Shown here piece by piece: positions 1 through 11,649 of a stretch of DNA of 64,000 bases (its first letter is position 1; every line of letters begins with the position of its first letter). A model generated the notes under the pieces. It was not told the DNA's origin. It made no database searches and saw only the letters and a program-made list of their open reading frames with translations. The DNA lies in assembly GCA_950022655.1 (NCBI GenBank), contig OX465583.1:71125152-71189151 (forward strand), given 5' to 3'. The DNA is from Alentia gelatinosa. Taxonomy: Eukaryota; Annelida; Polychaeta; Phyllodocida; Polynoidae. Position numbers and translations under genes: made by a program.

Positions 1-379
1 ACAGCCACCTGTCAACAAAACCATCCATTATTGTCTATATATTCAGCACTGGATGTATATTCGCATACAGTGTATGTATTTCTGTGCTGATATCATCCCA
101 CAAGAATTGTTGTACAAAGGTACACCCATGTAGCATCTTTAAAGATGTTAGGTAAATAGTGAACTGGCCTATGTGCCTGTTGGCTCAGGATTGCAGGCCT
201 ACTTTCGTCCCACGTGACTCTTGTTAGGCCTGTCTCGTCACGTGACCTAGGCCTAAGCCTATGACGTAGCGGCTAAGTCTAAGAAAATACAGCCAAGCTG
301 GTCATGAAAATTGGAGACTGATACTTCAAAATGTGTGCATACCATGTGGATTCATTGAAGTAGCTCTGCTTTCTTTGGA

Positions 380-570
380 TGGGTCACTGTGAAAAGCAAA
401 TTTATAGAATTTCCATATATTCTATTATAGAATTAGCACAATACTGATTTCTGACCCCCTATTTCTAACTCAGATGTGTTCTATACTACTTGGATGTCAT
501 CATATTCAATTTTCAGAAAAATGACATGGGTTTTAATTTTCAAGCAAAATTGTCCGCCATGCCAACTTAT
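380..570 (+). repeat. Dispersed repeat, copy 1
   Basis: This stretch resembles 3,255-3,460: a shared run around 'tatattctattat', then 'gtgttctatac', then a 'tgacatgg' block ending in 'aaattgtccg'. The copies are clearly diverged and no coding potential is seen. Copy 1 ends with a single 'attgtccgccatgcc', whereas copy 2 runs into a minisatellite built from that same end. Confidence 0.55.
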
Positions 571-739
571 CTTCGGAGGGTGGCATTGAGACAAGGTCAA
601 CACAATATAGAACCCAATGCTGATGAACAACTAAAACTAAAATCCAGTTTAACCTCCATATAGAGGCAAGTCACTCTGGACTAAACAGATCCTTTAAAAG
701 ACTTGAAACCAAGAAAAGCGTTCAAGATAGCAATTGTTG

Positions 740-1110
740 CTGGCCCTAAACTGCCCACCCCAGAGCTGCCCATCCCTGAACTGCCCATCCCTGAGCTGCC
801 CTTCCCTGAACTGCCCATCCCTGAACTGCCCATCCCTGAACTGCCCGTCCCTGAGCTGCCCGTCTCTGCACTGCTGACCCTGCTTGACTCTAAACTGCTT
901 GTCTCTGAGCTTCTCGTCTCTGAACTGCACGTTCTGAACTACTCGTCCCCGAACTGCCAATCCCTGAGCTTCTCGTCCCATAACTGTTCATTCCTGAACT
1001 GCTTGTCTCTGAGCTTCTCGTTTCTGAGCTGCTCGTATCTGAACTGCCCTTCCCTTCTGTTCATTCCTGAGCTTCTCAGACTGAGCTCTTGGGCCTGAAC
1101 TGTTCATTCC
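740..1110. repeat. Minisatellite, about 15-bp unit
   Basis: The unit is close to CTGCCCATCCCTGAG and drifts towards CTGCTCGTCTCTGAG in the distal half. Because the period is a multiple of three, long Pro-Glu-Leu-rich reading frames appear on both strands. They reflect the repeat and I do not regard them as genes. Confidence 0.9.
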
Positions 1111-2620
1111 TGATCTGGTCGTCCCGTGAGTTGCTCGTACAGACACGGAGGGCCGGCGCAGGGCGGGGCGGATATTCCAGCTGTATCGGCAAACATCCCG
1201 TCACTCAGACCTCCTCACTACGAAACAGGGCGCGGTACGCCTATGGCAGGCCGGGGGAGTCAGATACAACGTGCATTCAACCTTTACATACAGCTCACAT
1301 ACTGTTACCTACAGGCTAGATAATCCAAAGGAGCAATCACTTTCTATTTAATTCAGTAATGCCAGTTTCCATTCCCCATAAAAAGAAAATGTTGTTTTCC
1401 TGGCAGTAAAAAAATATAAGCTGTGTTGGTAAATAACAGTAGTGTTGTTTTTTTAGCAACTTTTTGTGTGTGGTAAACTCCTCACAAGCCTCCCATAGTG
1501 GCCCATCGCTGCGGAGGTTGATTCAGGTAGACCTGTAGAATAGCGTACCTTCAGTTGCTCAGCAGCAGTGGTTTGGAGGTAGGGCAACCAGGTTGTAGAG
1601 ATAACAAGCCCCCCCTAGAGCCCCCCGCCCCCACCCCACCCCTCCACCCACACCCCAGCCTCTCTCAGCTTGTACCTCACATCACAGCCCTGCCCTTCGT
1701 ACACCTTTTCCTGCCCTCCTCCTCCACAACTTAACTGCCACCGCCGCCGCCACCGCTCTCCTAGCAGAGATCCTGCGCTCTACTTCCTGCGGCCTCTTGT
1801 ATCTCTGCACTGACCTGGGACAGAATCTGTCATTATCACCAGTTTTTTTAAATATCCAGCGCTATAATTCCTGCGGCCGCTTGTATCTCTACACCGACCT
1901 GCCAGTTTGGGCCAAACTCTGGCCCATTCGCCAGTATTTAAGATGCTTGGTGCTTTTGGGAGTATTTTGTGGGTTACTTGTAGATAGTGACGTATATATT
2001 TATATGGTAAATGGTATATACTCATTTCTTTTATTTGTTATACCAAATCAGACATAGTCTTTGGGATTACTTTCTTCAGTGGTAAGCGCTTCATGTGTTG
2101 CAGGGTTTTCTTTGTCAACATGATACGTGTGCTCACTTGAAAGGGCAGTCTAATCAAATGTAGATACACATTATTAAGATCTTTAAAGCTGAAAAAGAAA
2201 CCAATGGATTGTCTATGGAGCTCATATATAAATTCCAATATCTCACAACTCATAATACATAAGTTGTTTGAGTTTCATAACTTTTGACAGTTGCCGTGTT
2301 TAGAATCAGAAATCGTGGCTGGTTCCCCCCATCCTCCAGAGGTTAATAAACTCCCCATTATCGCCCAGGGTAAATACAAGTTCCGCTCGCGACTGACTGG
2401 GCATACCACGACCACATGAACTATAGTTTTTCCATCTATATTTGGAGAACCTGAATATAATTTTGGATTGCTATGTAGAAATAGCTGAAATTTCGATTTC
2501 TGACATCGGATTTCCAATGGGTTACGGTTCAAAGGTCTATCACCATACAATGTTGGCAACCAGCGAACACCGGAACTTGTAAACAGACTGAATTATGGTA
2601 TACCTCAATAGGGCCTATAC
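1111..2620. other. No gene recognised
   Basis: The stretch contains a C-rich low-complexity segment (about 1,600-1,770) followed by two similar 'cctgcggccKcttgtatctct' blocks near 1,787 and 1,872, and AT-rich sequence beyond. A few donor- and acceptor-like sites occur, but no segment has both signals and a convincing frame. Confidence 0.5.
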
Positions 2621-2629
2621 TCTCAGAAC

Positions 2630-2760
2630 CAGTGTTGGATTGAGGCAGAGATTAGCAAGCCCTAACGCCACAAAAGATCTGGTAGGAGAGTGGGCCACCA
2701 CCTTCCACACCTCCCGCCCCTGTGAAACCTAAGGTTGATCTCCACCCCAGGTCACCTGGT
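2630..2760 (-). repeat. Dispersed repeat related to 48.0 kb
   Basis: On the minus strand this matches the segment near 47,945-48,050: 'ccactctcct', then 'agatctttygyggcg', then 'taatctctgcctcaa'. A degenerate relative lies near 48,783. An open frame ending in a stop at about 2,623 overlaps the repeat, so I do not call it a host exon. Confidence 0.5.
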
Positions 2761-3254
2761 GTCTGCAATGCTCGTTTGTCATGGCCACAAGGGCCTGCGG
2801 TGGGGATGTGGCCAAACTTCACCCCCACAGATCATCAATGTGTGAGCACCTCCTATTTTTAGTTGCTCACCACGAGTTAGGGGCTGAGCGCATAGTACAA
2901 CTATTACAAGCTGTATCCCAGCCGCCCGCCTACCTGACCCGCCACTACGCACACAAAATACCTCCTCTTATCAAAAGTTCAATTAAAGGCATAACCTACT
3001 AGCCACAGTGGCGCCACCTGGTGATTTTTCTTTTTGATAATGTCAATTATCTGTCAAAACTGGTTCCTTTGGATTCGTTCTGATTCTGAATGAGTAGATT
3101 TAAAGTTTTGTATACTTTATCCAATCTTATTAGGTGAAATAGGCCAATTTACACAGGAAATGTAGTGTAACATATGGGTTTTTTCAATTCTTCCAAGAAA
3201 AAGGACGCTGACCTCTGAATTCTAAAACTTAAAAGTGTAGTATTATACGTTTAC

Positions 3255-3462
3255 TACATTCGGGTAAAGTTTAAAGAAAAACAGCTTTTCAGAATGTCTA
3301 TATATTCTATTATGATATTATCATAATATTGATCTCTAAATCAAGAACTAGCGTTTAACTTTAAGTTAGATATGTGTTCTACAACACTTAGAGATTATCA
3401 TATTCAAATTTCAGGATATTGACATGGATTTAGATTTACAAGCCAAATTGTCCGATATGCCT
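3255..3462 (+). repeat. Dispersed repeat, copy 2
   Basis: Diverged counterpart of 380-570. Its distal end, 'aaattgtccgatatgcc', is the monomer that is tandemly amplified immediately downstream. Confidence 0.55.
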
Positions 3463-3852
3463 CTAAAAACGTAAATTGTCCGATATGCCTTTAATAACGC
3501 AAATTATCCGATATGCCTTCAACAACGCAAATTATCCGATATGCCTTTAAAAAAACGCAAATTGTCCGATATGCCTTTAAAAAAACGCAAATTGTCCGAT
3601 ATGCCTTTAAAAAAACGCAAATTGTCTGATATGCCTTTAAAAAACGCAAACTGTCCGATATGCCTTTAAAAAACGCAAATGTCCGATATGCCTTTAACAA
3701 CGCAAATTGTCCGATATGCCTTTAACAACGCAAATTGTCCGATATGCCTTTAACAACGCAAATTGTCCGATATGCCTCTAAAAACGCAAATTGTCCGATA
3801 TGCCTCTAAAAACGCAAATTGTCCGATATGCCTTTAACAACGCAAATTGTCG
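3463..3852. repeat. Minisatellite, about 28-bp unit
   Basis: About 14 units of 'attgtccgatatgcc' plus a short A-rich linker, either 'tttaacaacgcaa' or 'tttaaaaaaacgcaa'. Unit length varies from about 26 to 29 bp through the A-run. It directly follows the dispersed repeat that supplies the monomer. Confidence 0.95.
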
Positions 3853-4224
3853 CTGCGGGCGGTTTCACGTGGGTGGCGGAATGATGCATTGTGGGTCATT
3901 TATAAACTTCTCCGTCTTGGCTCCCACACAAAATGGCGTATTTAGAGATTTTTTTCTACATTTTCTTAGCATTATTTTCCACATAGACAATCAAAAAAGA
4001 CATGAAGAAAGAGAGCGTACCTGAAACCGTGGACAATATATAAATATATTTTTTCATTGGGTCAGTTCGCTACAGAAAAATTGTTCTACCACATTCCCCT
4101 TTTTTAATATCCGTTGCATAATTTCAAAATAATGCAACTTATCATATATTTTCTGAGGCATATTTGATAAGAAGAAAAGAGGATTCTTGGTCTTTTCAGA
4201 GCGCACTCGCACATTTAATATACG

Positions 4225-4420
4225 TTGCCTAAAGGTTAGAGTGGTCACATATATACACTTGACTATCTACATGCTCTTCACTGTGAAAGTGGGAAAGGAG
4301 CAGGGTGCCAGTGTCTCAGGTGCTTAGATATGACCATGACCTATTACTCAAGACCGAAATACCTCAAGACCCACTGGTGCTTGATATGTATGGATCCTAG
4401 ACTCAGGCAGTTGAATATTA
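4225..4420. repeat. Dispersed repeat inverted relative to 23.7 kb
   Basis: Matches the reverse complement of about 23,640-23,880, including a shared 'cactggctccctgctc'-type block, 'gaccatgac', 'actcaagaccgaaatacctcaag' and 'gtggatc'-type motifs. The copies are diverged. No coding sequence is visible. Confidence 0.45.
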
Positions 4421-4712
4421 AAGAAGAAGCCATCAAGCTTTAGTCAAAGTCGTCGTTCTCCACGAGTTTGATGTGTAGTGATATAAACGAGGCGACAGCC
4501 GAGTGAATATCACTAGCATTCAAACGAGTTGGAGAATGACTTCTTTGACCAAAATGAGTCGCTTTCTGTATTTATCTCACCCCTGTACACGCTAGAATAA
4601 TGGACAACACACAGGATGTAAACCATGGAGAACGAACTGCAATACTTGTAGGGCATGGAGAACGGGTTCCCAATGTTAAGCCTATGGACATATATTCCAG
4701 GGGTGAGATAAA
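4421..4712 (+). mobile_element. Foldback MITE, family A
   Basis: Starts AAGAAGAAGCC and ends GGGGTGAGATAA. Module 1 is an inverted repeat whose arms contain 'gtcaaagtcgtcgttctcc' and 'ggagaatgacttctttgac', with the tip 'gaggcgacagccgagtg'. Module 2 begins 'ttatctcacccctg' and carries 'ccatggagaacg' twice in opposed surroundings. At least seven relatives occur in the window, on both strands. Confidence 0.85.
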
Positions 4713-5021
4713 ACTGCTTACGACAGTAGAACGAATCAAGCCGGGAAAGGTATGTTTGCTTACATTTCCACAGAGCTTGCTACATGCATACAAACACGTA
4801 AACCCGGGAGCCTTAGTCCATGTAAACATCCCCAACATGTTCCACGGATGGATCTAAATCTAGAGCCTATGTGTATGCATAAAGTGTTGACCACATGTGT
4901 GGGGAGATCAACCCTAATATCGTGCACACATGTGAGGCTATCAATGGCGAAGAGAGACCGATATACGTTTTGTCACTGATCTGAGACTATAGAAACCGGC
5001 CCGCCGAACCAAAGAGGACTA

Positions 5022-5315
5022 CAGAAGAAACCAACAAGTTTTGGTCAAAGTCGTCGTTCTCCACGAGTTTGATGTGGAGTGATGTGAACGAGGCGACAGC
5101 TGAGTGAATATCACGGAGCATTCAAACGAGTTCGAGTTCAAACACTTTGACCAAAACGAATTGCTTTCTGTATTTGTCTCACCCCTGTACACGCTAAAAG
5201 AATGGGTGACACACAGGATTTAAAGCATGGAGAACGGACTGCAATACTCGTAGGGGCATGGAGAACGAGCTCCCAATGTTAAGCCTATGGACATTTATTC
5301 CAGGGGGTGAGATTA
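5022..5315 (+). mobile_element. Foldback MITE, family A
   Basis: Same two-module layout as at 4,421. Both flanks carry an 'agaaaccggcccgcc' sequence (about 4,990 and 5,321), which suggests that a larger unit was duplicated or that the element inserted inside a repeat. Confidence 0.8.
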
Positions 5316-5539
5316 TTTAGAAACCGGCCCGCCCGACAGAGGAGGACATCCCTATCAGTTACCAGGCAAACATGAAGTTGTAAAGATGATATATGTAGCA
5401 ATAGAGGTATTTTTCTCTTTGATGGCATACAGTAATCATTTACACAGGTGTTCTAGACAATCTATCAGTATCATCCATTCCTATGTTGAGAACGATGATT
5501 AAGCAGCAACTTTTCGATGTAGGGGAGGTACTCTAATAT

Positions 5540-6175
5540 TGCATGTTCCGTATTGCCCTCTTACACCGTATTGCATGTTCAGTATTGCCCGCATATGTCG
5601 TACTGCACGTTCCATATTGCCCTCATACATCGTATTGCCCTCTCGGTATTGCCCTCTCGGTATTGCCCTCTCGGTATTGGCCGCTCCGTGTTGCATGCTC
5701 TGTATTGCCCTTTTTCGTATTGCCCGCTCCTTATTGCCTGCTCCGTATTGCCAACTCTGTATTGCCCGCACACGTCATATTGCCCTTTCTATATTGCTCG
5801 CTCTGTATTCGCCGCTCTGTATTGCCCTCTCTGTATTGCCTGCAAATCTCATATTGCCTGTTCCATATTGCCCACTCTGTATTGCACACTCTGTATTGCA
5901 CGCTCTGTATTGCCCTTTCCATATTGCCTGCTCCGTATTGCCTACACACGTCATATTCCCTGGTCCGTATTGCCTGCTCTGTATTGCCCACTCTGTATTG
6001 CACGCTCTGTATTGCCCGCACACATCATATTGCCCGGTCAGTATTGCCCGCTCCGTATTGCCTGCACACCTCATATTGCCCCTTCTATATTACTCGTCCG
6101 TATTGCCCTTTCCGTATTGCACGCTCTGTATTGCATGCTCTGTATTGCACGCGCTGTATTGCCCGCACACGTCGT
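5540..6175. repeat. Minisatellite, about 14-15-bp unit
   Basis: Units vary around 'cgctctgtattgccc', with an interspersed longer variant containing 'cacacgtcatattgcc'. Overlapping frames of over 200 codons are open in all three plus frames and several minus frames. That is expected of stop-free short repeats and is not evidence for a protein. Confidence 0.93.
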
Positions 6176-6521
6176 ACTGATTGCGGCCGTTTACCGCGGG
6201 TGGCGCCACCTGCGGATCCAGGTGGTGATCCTTGTGACCCTCTCCACAGGTAGGACTCAGGTAAGACAGGTAAGGGACATGTATAGAACCTACAGTCCCA
6301 CCTGAGTCGACTCCATCACCCACTTTACATATCTCCCAGAGCGTGCATGGCGGTGGCCGGCTTCCAAGGACAGTGAGGAGCAGTTGCGTGGGTGAAACAT
6401 GACATTTCAGAGAATTCATATTGGTCATAAATCTTAAAGGAGTATACTGCATTGAGAATCTATAAATGGACAATACTCCAGTTTGGACTGCCGCAATCGT
6501 CATGGAAGTGGACGAGTGAAG

Positions 6522-6815
6522 TGTTGTTTATTATCCGCCTAATACAAAGTGTATGTGGAAAACACATAGGGAGTGTGTATGCATGGACATACCCGGCGCA
6601 TATGGATATGTTGTATGCTCCGGGTGGCGCATACGGAAAAATAGTGCGTATGGAAAAATAGTGCATAACTAAAATGAACTGATATCGACGTGCTACTAAC
6701 TGCCACTTGTTCAGAAAGGGTGGATAATAAATACAATATAGAATGTATGTTCCTCGGAGTTGACTCTACACAATATCCTCGTATACGCTTGGATAGTGTT
6801 CTGAGTAACATTTCA
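6522..6815 (-). mobile_element. Foldback MITE, family D (single unit)
   Basis: On the minus strand this is the same family as at 23,965, 54,318, 55,270 and 63,225. The ends are 'ttattatccrcc' and 'ggtggataataa', the internal segment has 'gtatgctccgggt', and a module near 6,745 has 'tcggagttgactct'. Only one 73-bp-type unit is present, so this may be close to an unexpanded form. Confidence 0.65.
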
Positions 6816-6889
6816 TAACCATGTCTTTATAAAACACTCACGGGTACAATAGAAAGATTAAACTCTCTTTAATCCCATCTTTTGGAAGT

Positions 6890-7120
6890 GTGAGTATTGC
6901 AGTCTGTTCTCCATGGTCTATATCTAGTGTGTCACCCATTCTTTTAGTATTTACAGGGGTGAGATAAATACAGAAAACAACTCGTTTTGGTCAAAGAAGT
7001 CATTCTCCAACTCATTTGAATGCTACATGATATTCACTCGGCTGTCGCCTCGTTCATATCACACCGCATCAAACTCATGGAGAATGACGAATTTGAATAA
7101 AACCTATTGGTTTCTTCTTC
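6890..7120 (-). mobile_element. Foldback MITE, family A, truncated
   Basis: The reverse-strand copy retains module 1, with tip 'cactcggctgtcgcctcgt' at about 7,037, and part of module 2 ('ttctccatggtctat', 'acaggggtgagataaat'). The outer end of module 2 is missing. Confidence 0.75.
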
Positions 7121-7382
7121 ACTCTTAAATCCCATCGTAGGGAAGTGGCCTGAGGTTGAATGGGTTTGGGTTGTCTACAAGAAATCCTTGAAGGTCGTGT
7201 TTGAGCGATCCTCAGATGTTCCAGAGGTCATTCAGTGGCAGGCCTGAGGGTGCGTAGATGGGGGTGAAATGCTAAAGGTAGCTTTACCGGTATAAGGACG
7301 GCTGGTGTAGGGTGGTGAACTATCTACAGGTACGAGGTGCTGTCAAACTCTCCTAAAGCCATTATCAGGCAGATGGTTTGTA

Positions 7383-7705
7383 TAGAACTGGATCGAGAAT
7401 CGTATATAAATACACAATACTACATGAGTTTGGATGCGCTGCAATCGTCAAAGCCGAGTGACGATTATGGCACATCCAAGCGAGTGGAGTATTGTGAATT
7501 TTACGATTCGAGTGCGGTTCTGGATTTATCTCAATGACTTTGAATAGGATTATCATATCAGAATAATCAGAATTATTTCAAATCCATATGACATCATCTC
7601 GCATTCACTACGCCACGACCAAGGTGTAGTATTGTTACTTAACGGGGGTGATCATTGAATTTTTTCTCTTATGTTATTCCTATGGCTAAATTTCTACCAG
7701 GGGTA
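7383..7705 (+). mobile_element. Foldback MITE, family C
   Basis: Module 1 arms read 'gaactggatcgagaatcgta' and its near complement 'tacgattcgagtgcggttc'. The tip is 'caaagccgagtgacg', a shortened version of the shared hairpin tip. The following segment resembles module 2 of the family C copies at 11.2, 50.2 and 61.1 kb ('ccaggggtaatat'). Confidence 0.7.
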
Positions 7706-7713
7706 ATATGAAA

Positions 7714-7999
7714 TAAGGAACTGCATCGAGATCTATAGCTACTGACAATATGCCATGAGTTTTGCTTGTAGGGTAATCGCCTGTGGAATTTCGTAGCAAT
7801 CCAAAATGAATGGCGTATCATCAGTGACTATGGATCGAGTGCGGTTCAAATTTTATCCCAACCCTAACACTAACTAATTGGCTAAAATCTGTGACGTCAT
7901 CCCCCATTGAGTATTTGTCTACAGTACTCCATGGGCGTTGAGTACGAGTTTCCAATGTTAAGTAAAGGGGGGGGGGGGGTATACCAGGGGTGAGATTAA
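7714..7999 (+). mobile_element. Foldback MITE, mixed family
   Basis: Arms are 'gaactgcatcgagatctat' and 'atggatcgagtgcggttc'. Module 2 is of family B type: 'cccccattgagtatttg', 'ccatgggcgttgagtacg', then 'ccaggggtgagatta'. It therefore pairs one family's hairpin arms with another's second module. A G-run (about 7,967-7,978) interrupts module 2. Confidence 0.65.
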
Positions 8000-8529
8000 A
8001 GCTTGAATTGAAATAATACGTAAGTTGTTTATCTAGAACAGGATGCATTAGATTCAAAGATCAAATAGCGCACCTATACCGAAGCCTATAGACTCAGGAT
8101 CTTGAAAACGAAGCAACATGTCCTATTTACCCCCTTCCTATTCCACACATAGATCTCCCAGTATTGCGGCAGACTCTCTTGAACCCCTCTCGGTTCCATC
8201 ATTGGTTTGATGTGTTTACCTTTCAAAGCCTAGTCTACTTTTGAATCCATAAATATTCATAACCGTACAAACAGGTCTGCTGCGAGGGGTCATGAGTCAG
8301 CACATTTGAGTCTCGCCGTTGAATGTGGCCGTATTTCATCGCGGGTTGGTTTTCCCGCACACTCAAGTAGAGTATGGTGTAAACTTGGCGTTGATTTCAC
8401 AGCTGACCAGGCGGACATACTTCACACGAGGGGTATTTATTTACGTGCATATTTTTGTCGGTGGTCTCTGAGGGTCGTCCGTGTACACAGGAGCCTGTCC
8501 GTGTGTTTACGCTGCACGCTTTCCTCGTG

Positions 8530-9580
8530 GCGGCCCTCAATGAGCAGCTGGCCCGCCGGGCGAGTAGCTCGGGCGAGTAGCTCGGGCGAGCAGCTCGGGC
8601 GAGCGGCTGGTCCAAGTAGCCCGCCTGAATATCCTGCCTGAATATCCCGCCTGAACAGCTCGCCTTAGTAGCTCATCCAAGAAGCTCGCCAGAGTAGCTT
8701 GCTCGAGTAGCTCCCCCAAGAAGCTCATCCGAGAAGCTCAGGGCAAGTGCTTGCCTGAGTAGCCCACCTGACTAGCTGGCCTGAGAAGCCAGCCCCTGTA
8801 GCCCGCTCAAGTAGCCGGCCCCAGTAGCCGCCCCAGTAGCCGCCCCAGTAGCCCGCCAGAGTAGCCCACAAAGTAGCTTGGGCAAGGTGCTGGCCCACCA
8901 AGCCCGCCTGAGTAGCCCACTCCAGTAGCCAGCCTGAGGTGCTCACCCGAGTACTTGTCCCAAATAGTCGACCGACTAGCTTGCCCTAGTAGCTCACCAG
9001 TGTAGCCCACTCCAGTAGCCCGCTCGAGATGCCCATTTGAGTAGCTCGCCTGAGTAGCCTGCCTGAGGAGCTCTCTGAGTAGCCTTCCAGAGTAGCTTGC
9101 CTGAGTAGGCCACCAGAGTAGCTCGCTGGAAAAGCCTGCCTAAGTAGCTTGCCCAAACTGCCTGCCCAAGCTGCCCACCCAAGCTACCTGCCTGAGGAGC
9201 TGGCCTGAGGAGCCTGCTCGAGTACCCCCCTTCCCACAGAGTAGCTCACCCGAGTAGCTCGCCTGTGTGGCCCACCCAAGTGGCCTGCATGAGTGACCTG
9301 CCTAAGGAGCCCACCATAGTAGCCCGCTCTAGTAGCCCACCTGAGTAGCCCGCCTCAGTAGTCTGCCTGGGTAGCACACCAAACTGTCTGCCTGAGGAGC
9401 TGGCCTGAGTTGTCTGCCTGAGTTGTCTGCCTGAGTTGTCTGCCTGAGAAGTTTGCCTAAGGAGTTCGCCTGAGTAGCTCGTCCAAGTAGCCCACCTGAA
9501 TAGCCCGCCTGAGTAACCCACCAAAGCTGCCCACCCCAGTGGCCCGCCCGAGTTGCCCGCCCGCCGGAGAGAGCTGCTCG
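8530..9580. repeat. Minisatellite, about 13-bp unit
   Basis: About one kilobase of degenerate units near GTAGCCCGCCTGA. Reading frames up to about 120 codons across it are repeat artefacts. The proximal part grades into a 'gagcagctcgggc' pattern. Confidence 0.9.
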
Positions 9581-9744
9581 ATATAAAGCATGGCAAATAA
9601 ACAATGCCACCTGGAGACTAACATCATAGAGAGCAACTCCACTCATAAATGTTTCCTCCGCAGGGCCCTCCTCCACACCCATACACCACCCACACACCAC
9701 CCCTCACACCCACACCCCTCACCCCTCCAGCCCTCCAGCCTCAC

Positions 9745-9871
9745 CTGGATTTTCACACTGTCGGGCGCCAAGTTAAACACCCCGCCTCTGATCGGGGTGT
9801 GTGTGATTAGGACCGACACGTCGGGGGGGCCCTGCCCCATACTCCCTACGTCCGTCACCGTGTAGGGGGCG
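9745..9871 (-). CDS. Candidate internal exon, unknown protein
   Basis: On the minus strand a 127-bp segment lies between an acceptor ending 'gtagatcag' and a strong donor, CAG|GTGAGG. It is open for 42 codons after one split-codon base and ends in phase 0. The translation has a central 'DVSVLITHTPIRGG' stretch and ends 'LAPDSVKIQ'. No family is recognised. Its entry phase is compatible with the exit phase of the candidate at 34,508-34,560, though a long intron containing the retrotransposon would lie between them. It is supported by splice signals and an open frame only. Confidence 0.4.
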
Positions 9872-10024
9872 CTGATCTACAACCCCACCTTCCGTGCGGA
9901 GCTAGATTGGCAACCAACCCCCGTCTCCGACTGAGGGGTAGGTCTTTCTGACCAAAGAGATCTTACAAATATCTCAAAGAAAGGTAAACGGGGTAAAGTA
10001 TAAACTATGAATACTCATGACCTG

Positions 10025-10556
10025 TCTTGGAGAACATGACCCATCCTGGGGAACATGACCCATCCTGGGGAACATGACCCATCCTGGGGAACATGACCCA
10101 TCCTGGGGAACATGACCCATCATGGGGGACATGACCCGTCATGGGGGACATGACCCATCATGGGGGACATGACCCATCCTGGGGAACATGACCCGTCATG
10201 GGGGACATGACCCATCATGGGGAACATGACCCGTCCTGGGGGACATGACCCGTCCTGGGGGACATGACCCGTCATGGGGGACATGACCCGTCATGGGGGA
10301 CATGACCCGTCATGGGGGACATGACCCGTCATGGGGGACATGACCCGTCATGGGGGACATGACCCGTCATGGGGGACATGACCCGTCATGGGGGACATGA
10401 CCCGTCATGGGGGACATGACCCGTCATGGGCAACACGACCCAACATGGGCAACACGGCCCGTCATGGACAACATGACCCGTCATGGGGAACATGACCCGT
10501 CATGGGGGACACGACCCAACATGGGCAACACGGCCCGTCATGGACAACATGACCTT
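10025..10556. repeat. Minisatellite, 19-bp hairpin-forming unit
   Basis: About 28 units of ACATGACCCGTCATGGGGG, with early units reading 'catcc' for 'gtcat'. Most central units hold the perfect inverted repeat CATGAC-CC-GTCATG. Central units are almost identical, which suggests recent amplification. Confidence 0.96.
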
Positions 10557-11237
10557 TCAGTGTCCTCCCTAACCCCAATGGTAGTTCAGGTGAGGTACCT
10601 ATTCTAATGATCAAAACTAAGCAGGCAACCAGAAAAAGGTTTTCCTTAATTCAAGGACATGCATACTTAACTAACATGACCACAGCAGATATGTACTTGA
10701 AGTTTTGTCCATGAAGCTTGTACTAAAGATCTACTTGAAGCATCATCAGTCCAGCTTAACCAACAAGGAAAGTTGAAAATACTTAGTGATGTGAAAACAG
10801 ATAAAAATCCTCCTAACAGAAATAAACGTTAACTCGCAGTCCAACCACCAGCAGTGAAGTGAAGATTTATGTGGATCGCCTGTGTAGAGGACACACATGA
10901 ATTAAGAGCAGGTTTACCAAAGTGTTTTTATGTACCAATTACCTTCTACAACATGATAAACGATCGTCCCTCGCTGCGCTTCGACTCGTTTAGAAATATA
11001 TAACAAAGATTGGTGTGCTTCTCTGAAAGATAGTTTTAGCTAGAATTCTCATATCCCCCTCATAACAAAAAAGGTGTTTTTTCTTGAAGATTTTTATTCA
11101 GACGAGAAAAGTTCACAGTGGATATCTAGTAAACTCCCACTGATTATGTCTACAGCAAATAGGTATACAAATAATCAACACACAAGAAACAGCACAGGAA
11201 GCCATAAGCTACAAATAGGCTACAAATGACAGTAATT
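10557..11237. other. No gene recognised
   Basis: AT-rich unique sequence. One small inverted repeat near 10,957-10,992 ('taaacga...tcgttta') encloses 'ccctcgctgcgcttcgac', which faintly resembles the shared MITE hairpin tip. Nothing else is recognised. Confidence 0.45.
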
Positions 11238-11525
11238 ATATAGAACTGCATCGAGAATCGTATAAATGAGTGGAGAATTGTTTATTTTACGATTCGAGTA
11301 CGGTTCTGGATTTATCACACCCCTTTCACTGACATCAAATAGCATCACAATATCAGAATAATTCAAATTACTTCGGAAATCCAGTTGGTTAATAGCATAT
11401 GACGTAATCTCATATTCACTCCGCCATGACCGTGGTGTAGTATTGTCACTTTAACGGGGTGATTGTTGAGTATTTGTTTCTAACATTATTCCTATGGCTA
11501 AACTTGTACCAGGGGTGAGGTAAGT
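11238..11525 (+). mobile_element. Foldback MITE, family C
   Basis: Arms 'gaactgcatcgagaatcgta' and 'tacgattcgagtacggttc' surround a shortened module 1. Module 2 has 'ccgccatgaccgtggtgtag', 'ggggtgattgttgag' and the end 'ccaggggtgaggta'. The hairpin tip is deleted in this copy. Confidence 0.75.
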
Positions 11526-11649
11526 GACCTTAGAAGATTCAGCCACGGTTCAGCCTATAATCCACGAAGTTTTATTTACATAACATCTTACACCTTATAT
11601 CGGGGATCATTTTATGCAGTTAATTTGTAGCAAAAACGTCGATATATAC

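Noticed and set aside
2623..2740. Minus-strand terminal exon with stop
   Set aside because: Overlaps a dispersed repeat also present near 48.0 kb.
3463..3852. CRISPR-like array
   Set aside because: Repeats of about 28 bp are directly adjacent with no unique spacers, in an animal genome.
5539..6305. Open frames of 213-250 codons in all three plus frames
   Set aside because: They are produced by the stop-free 14-15-bp minisatellite. Every frame is open, so there is no coding preference.
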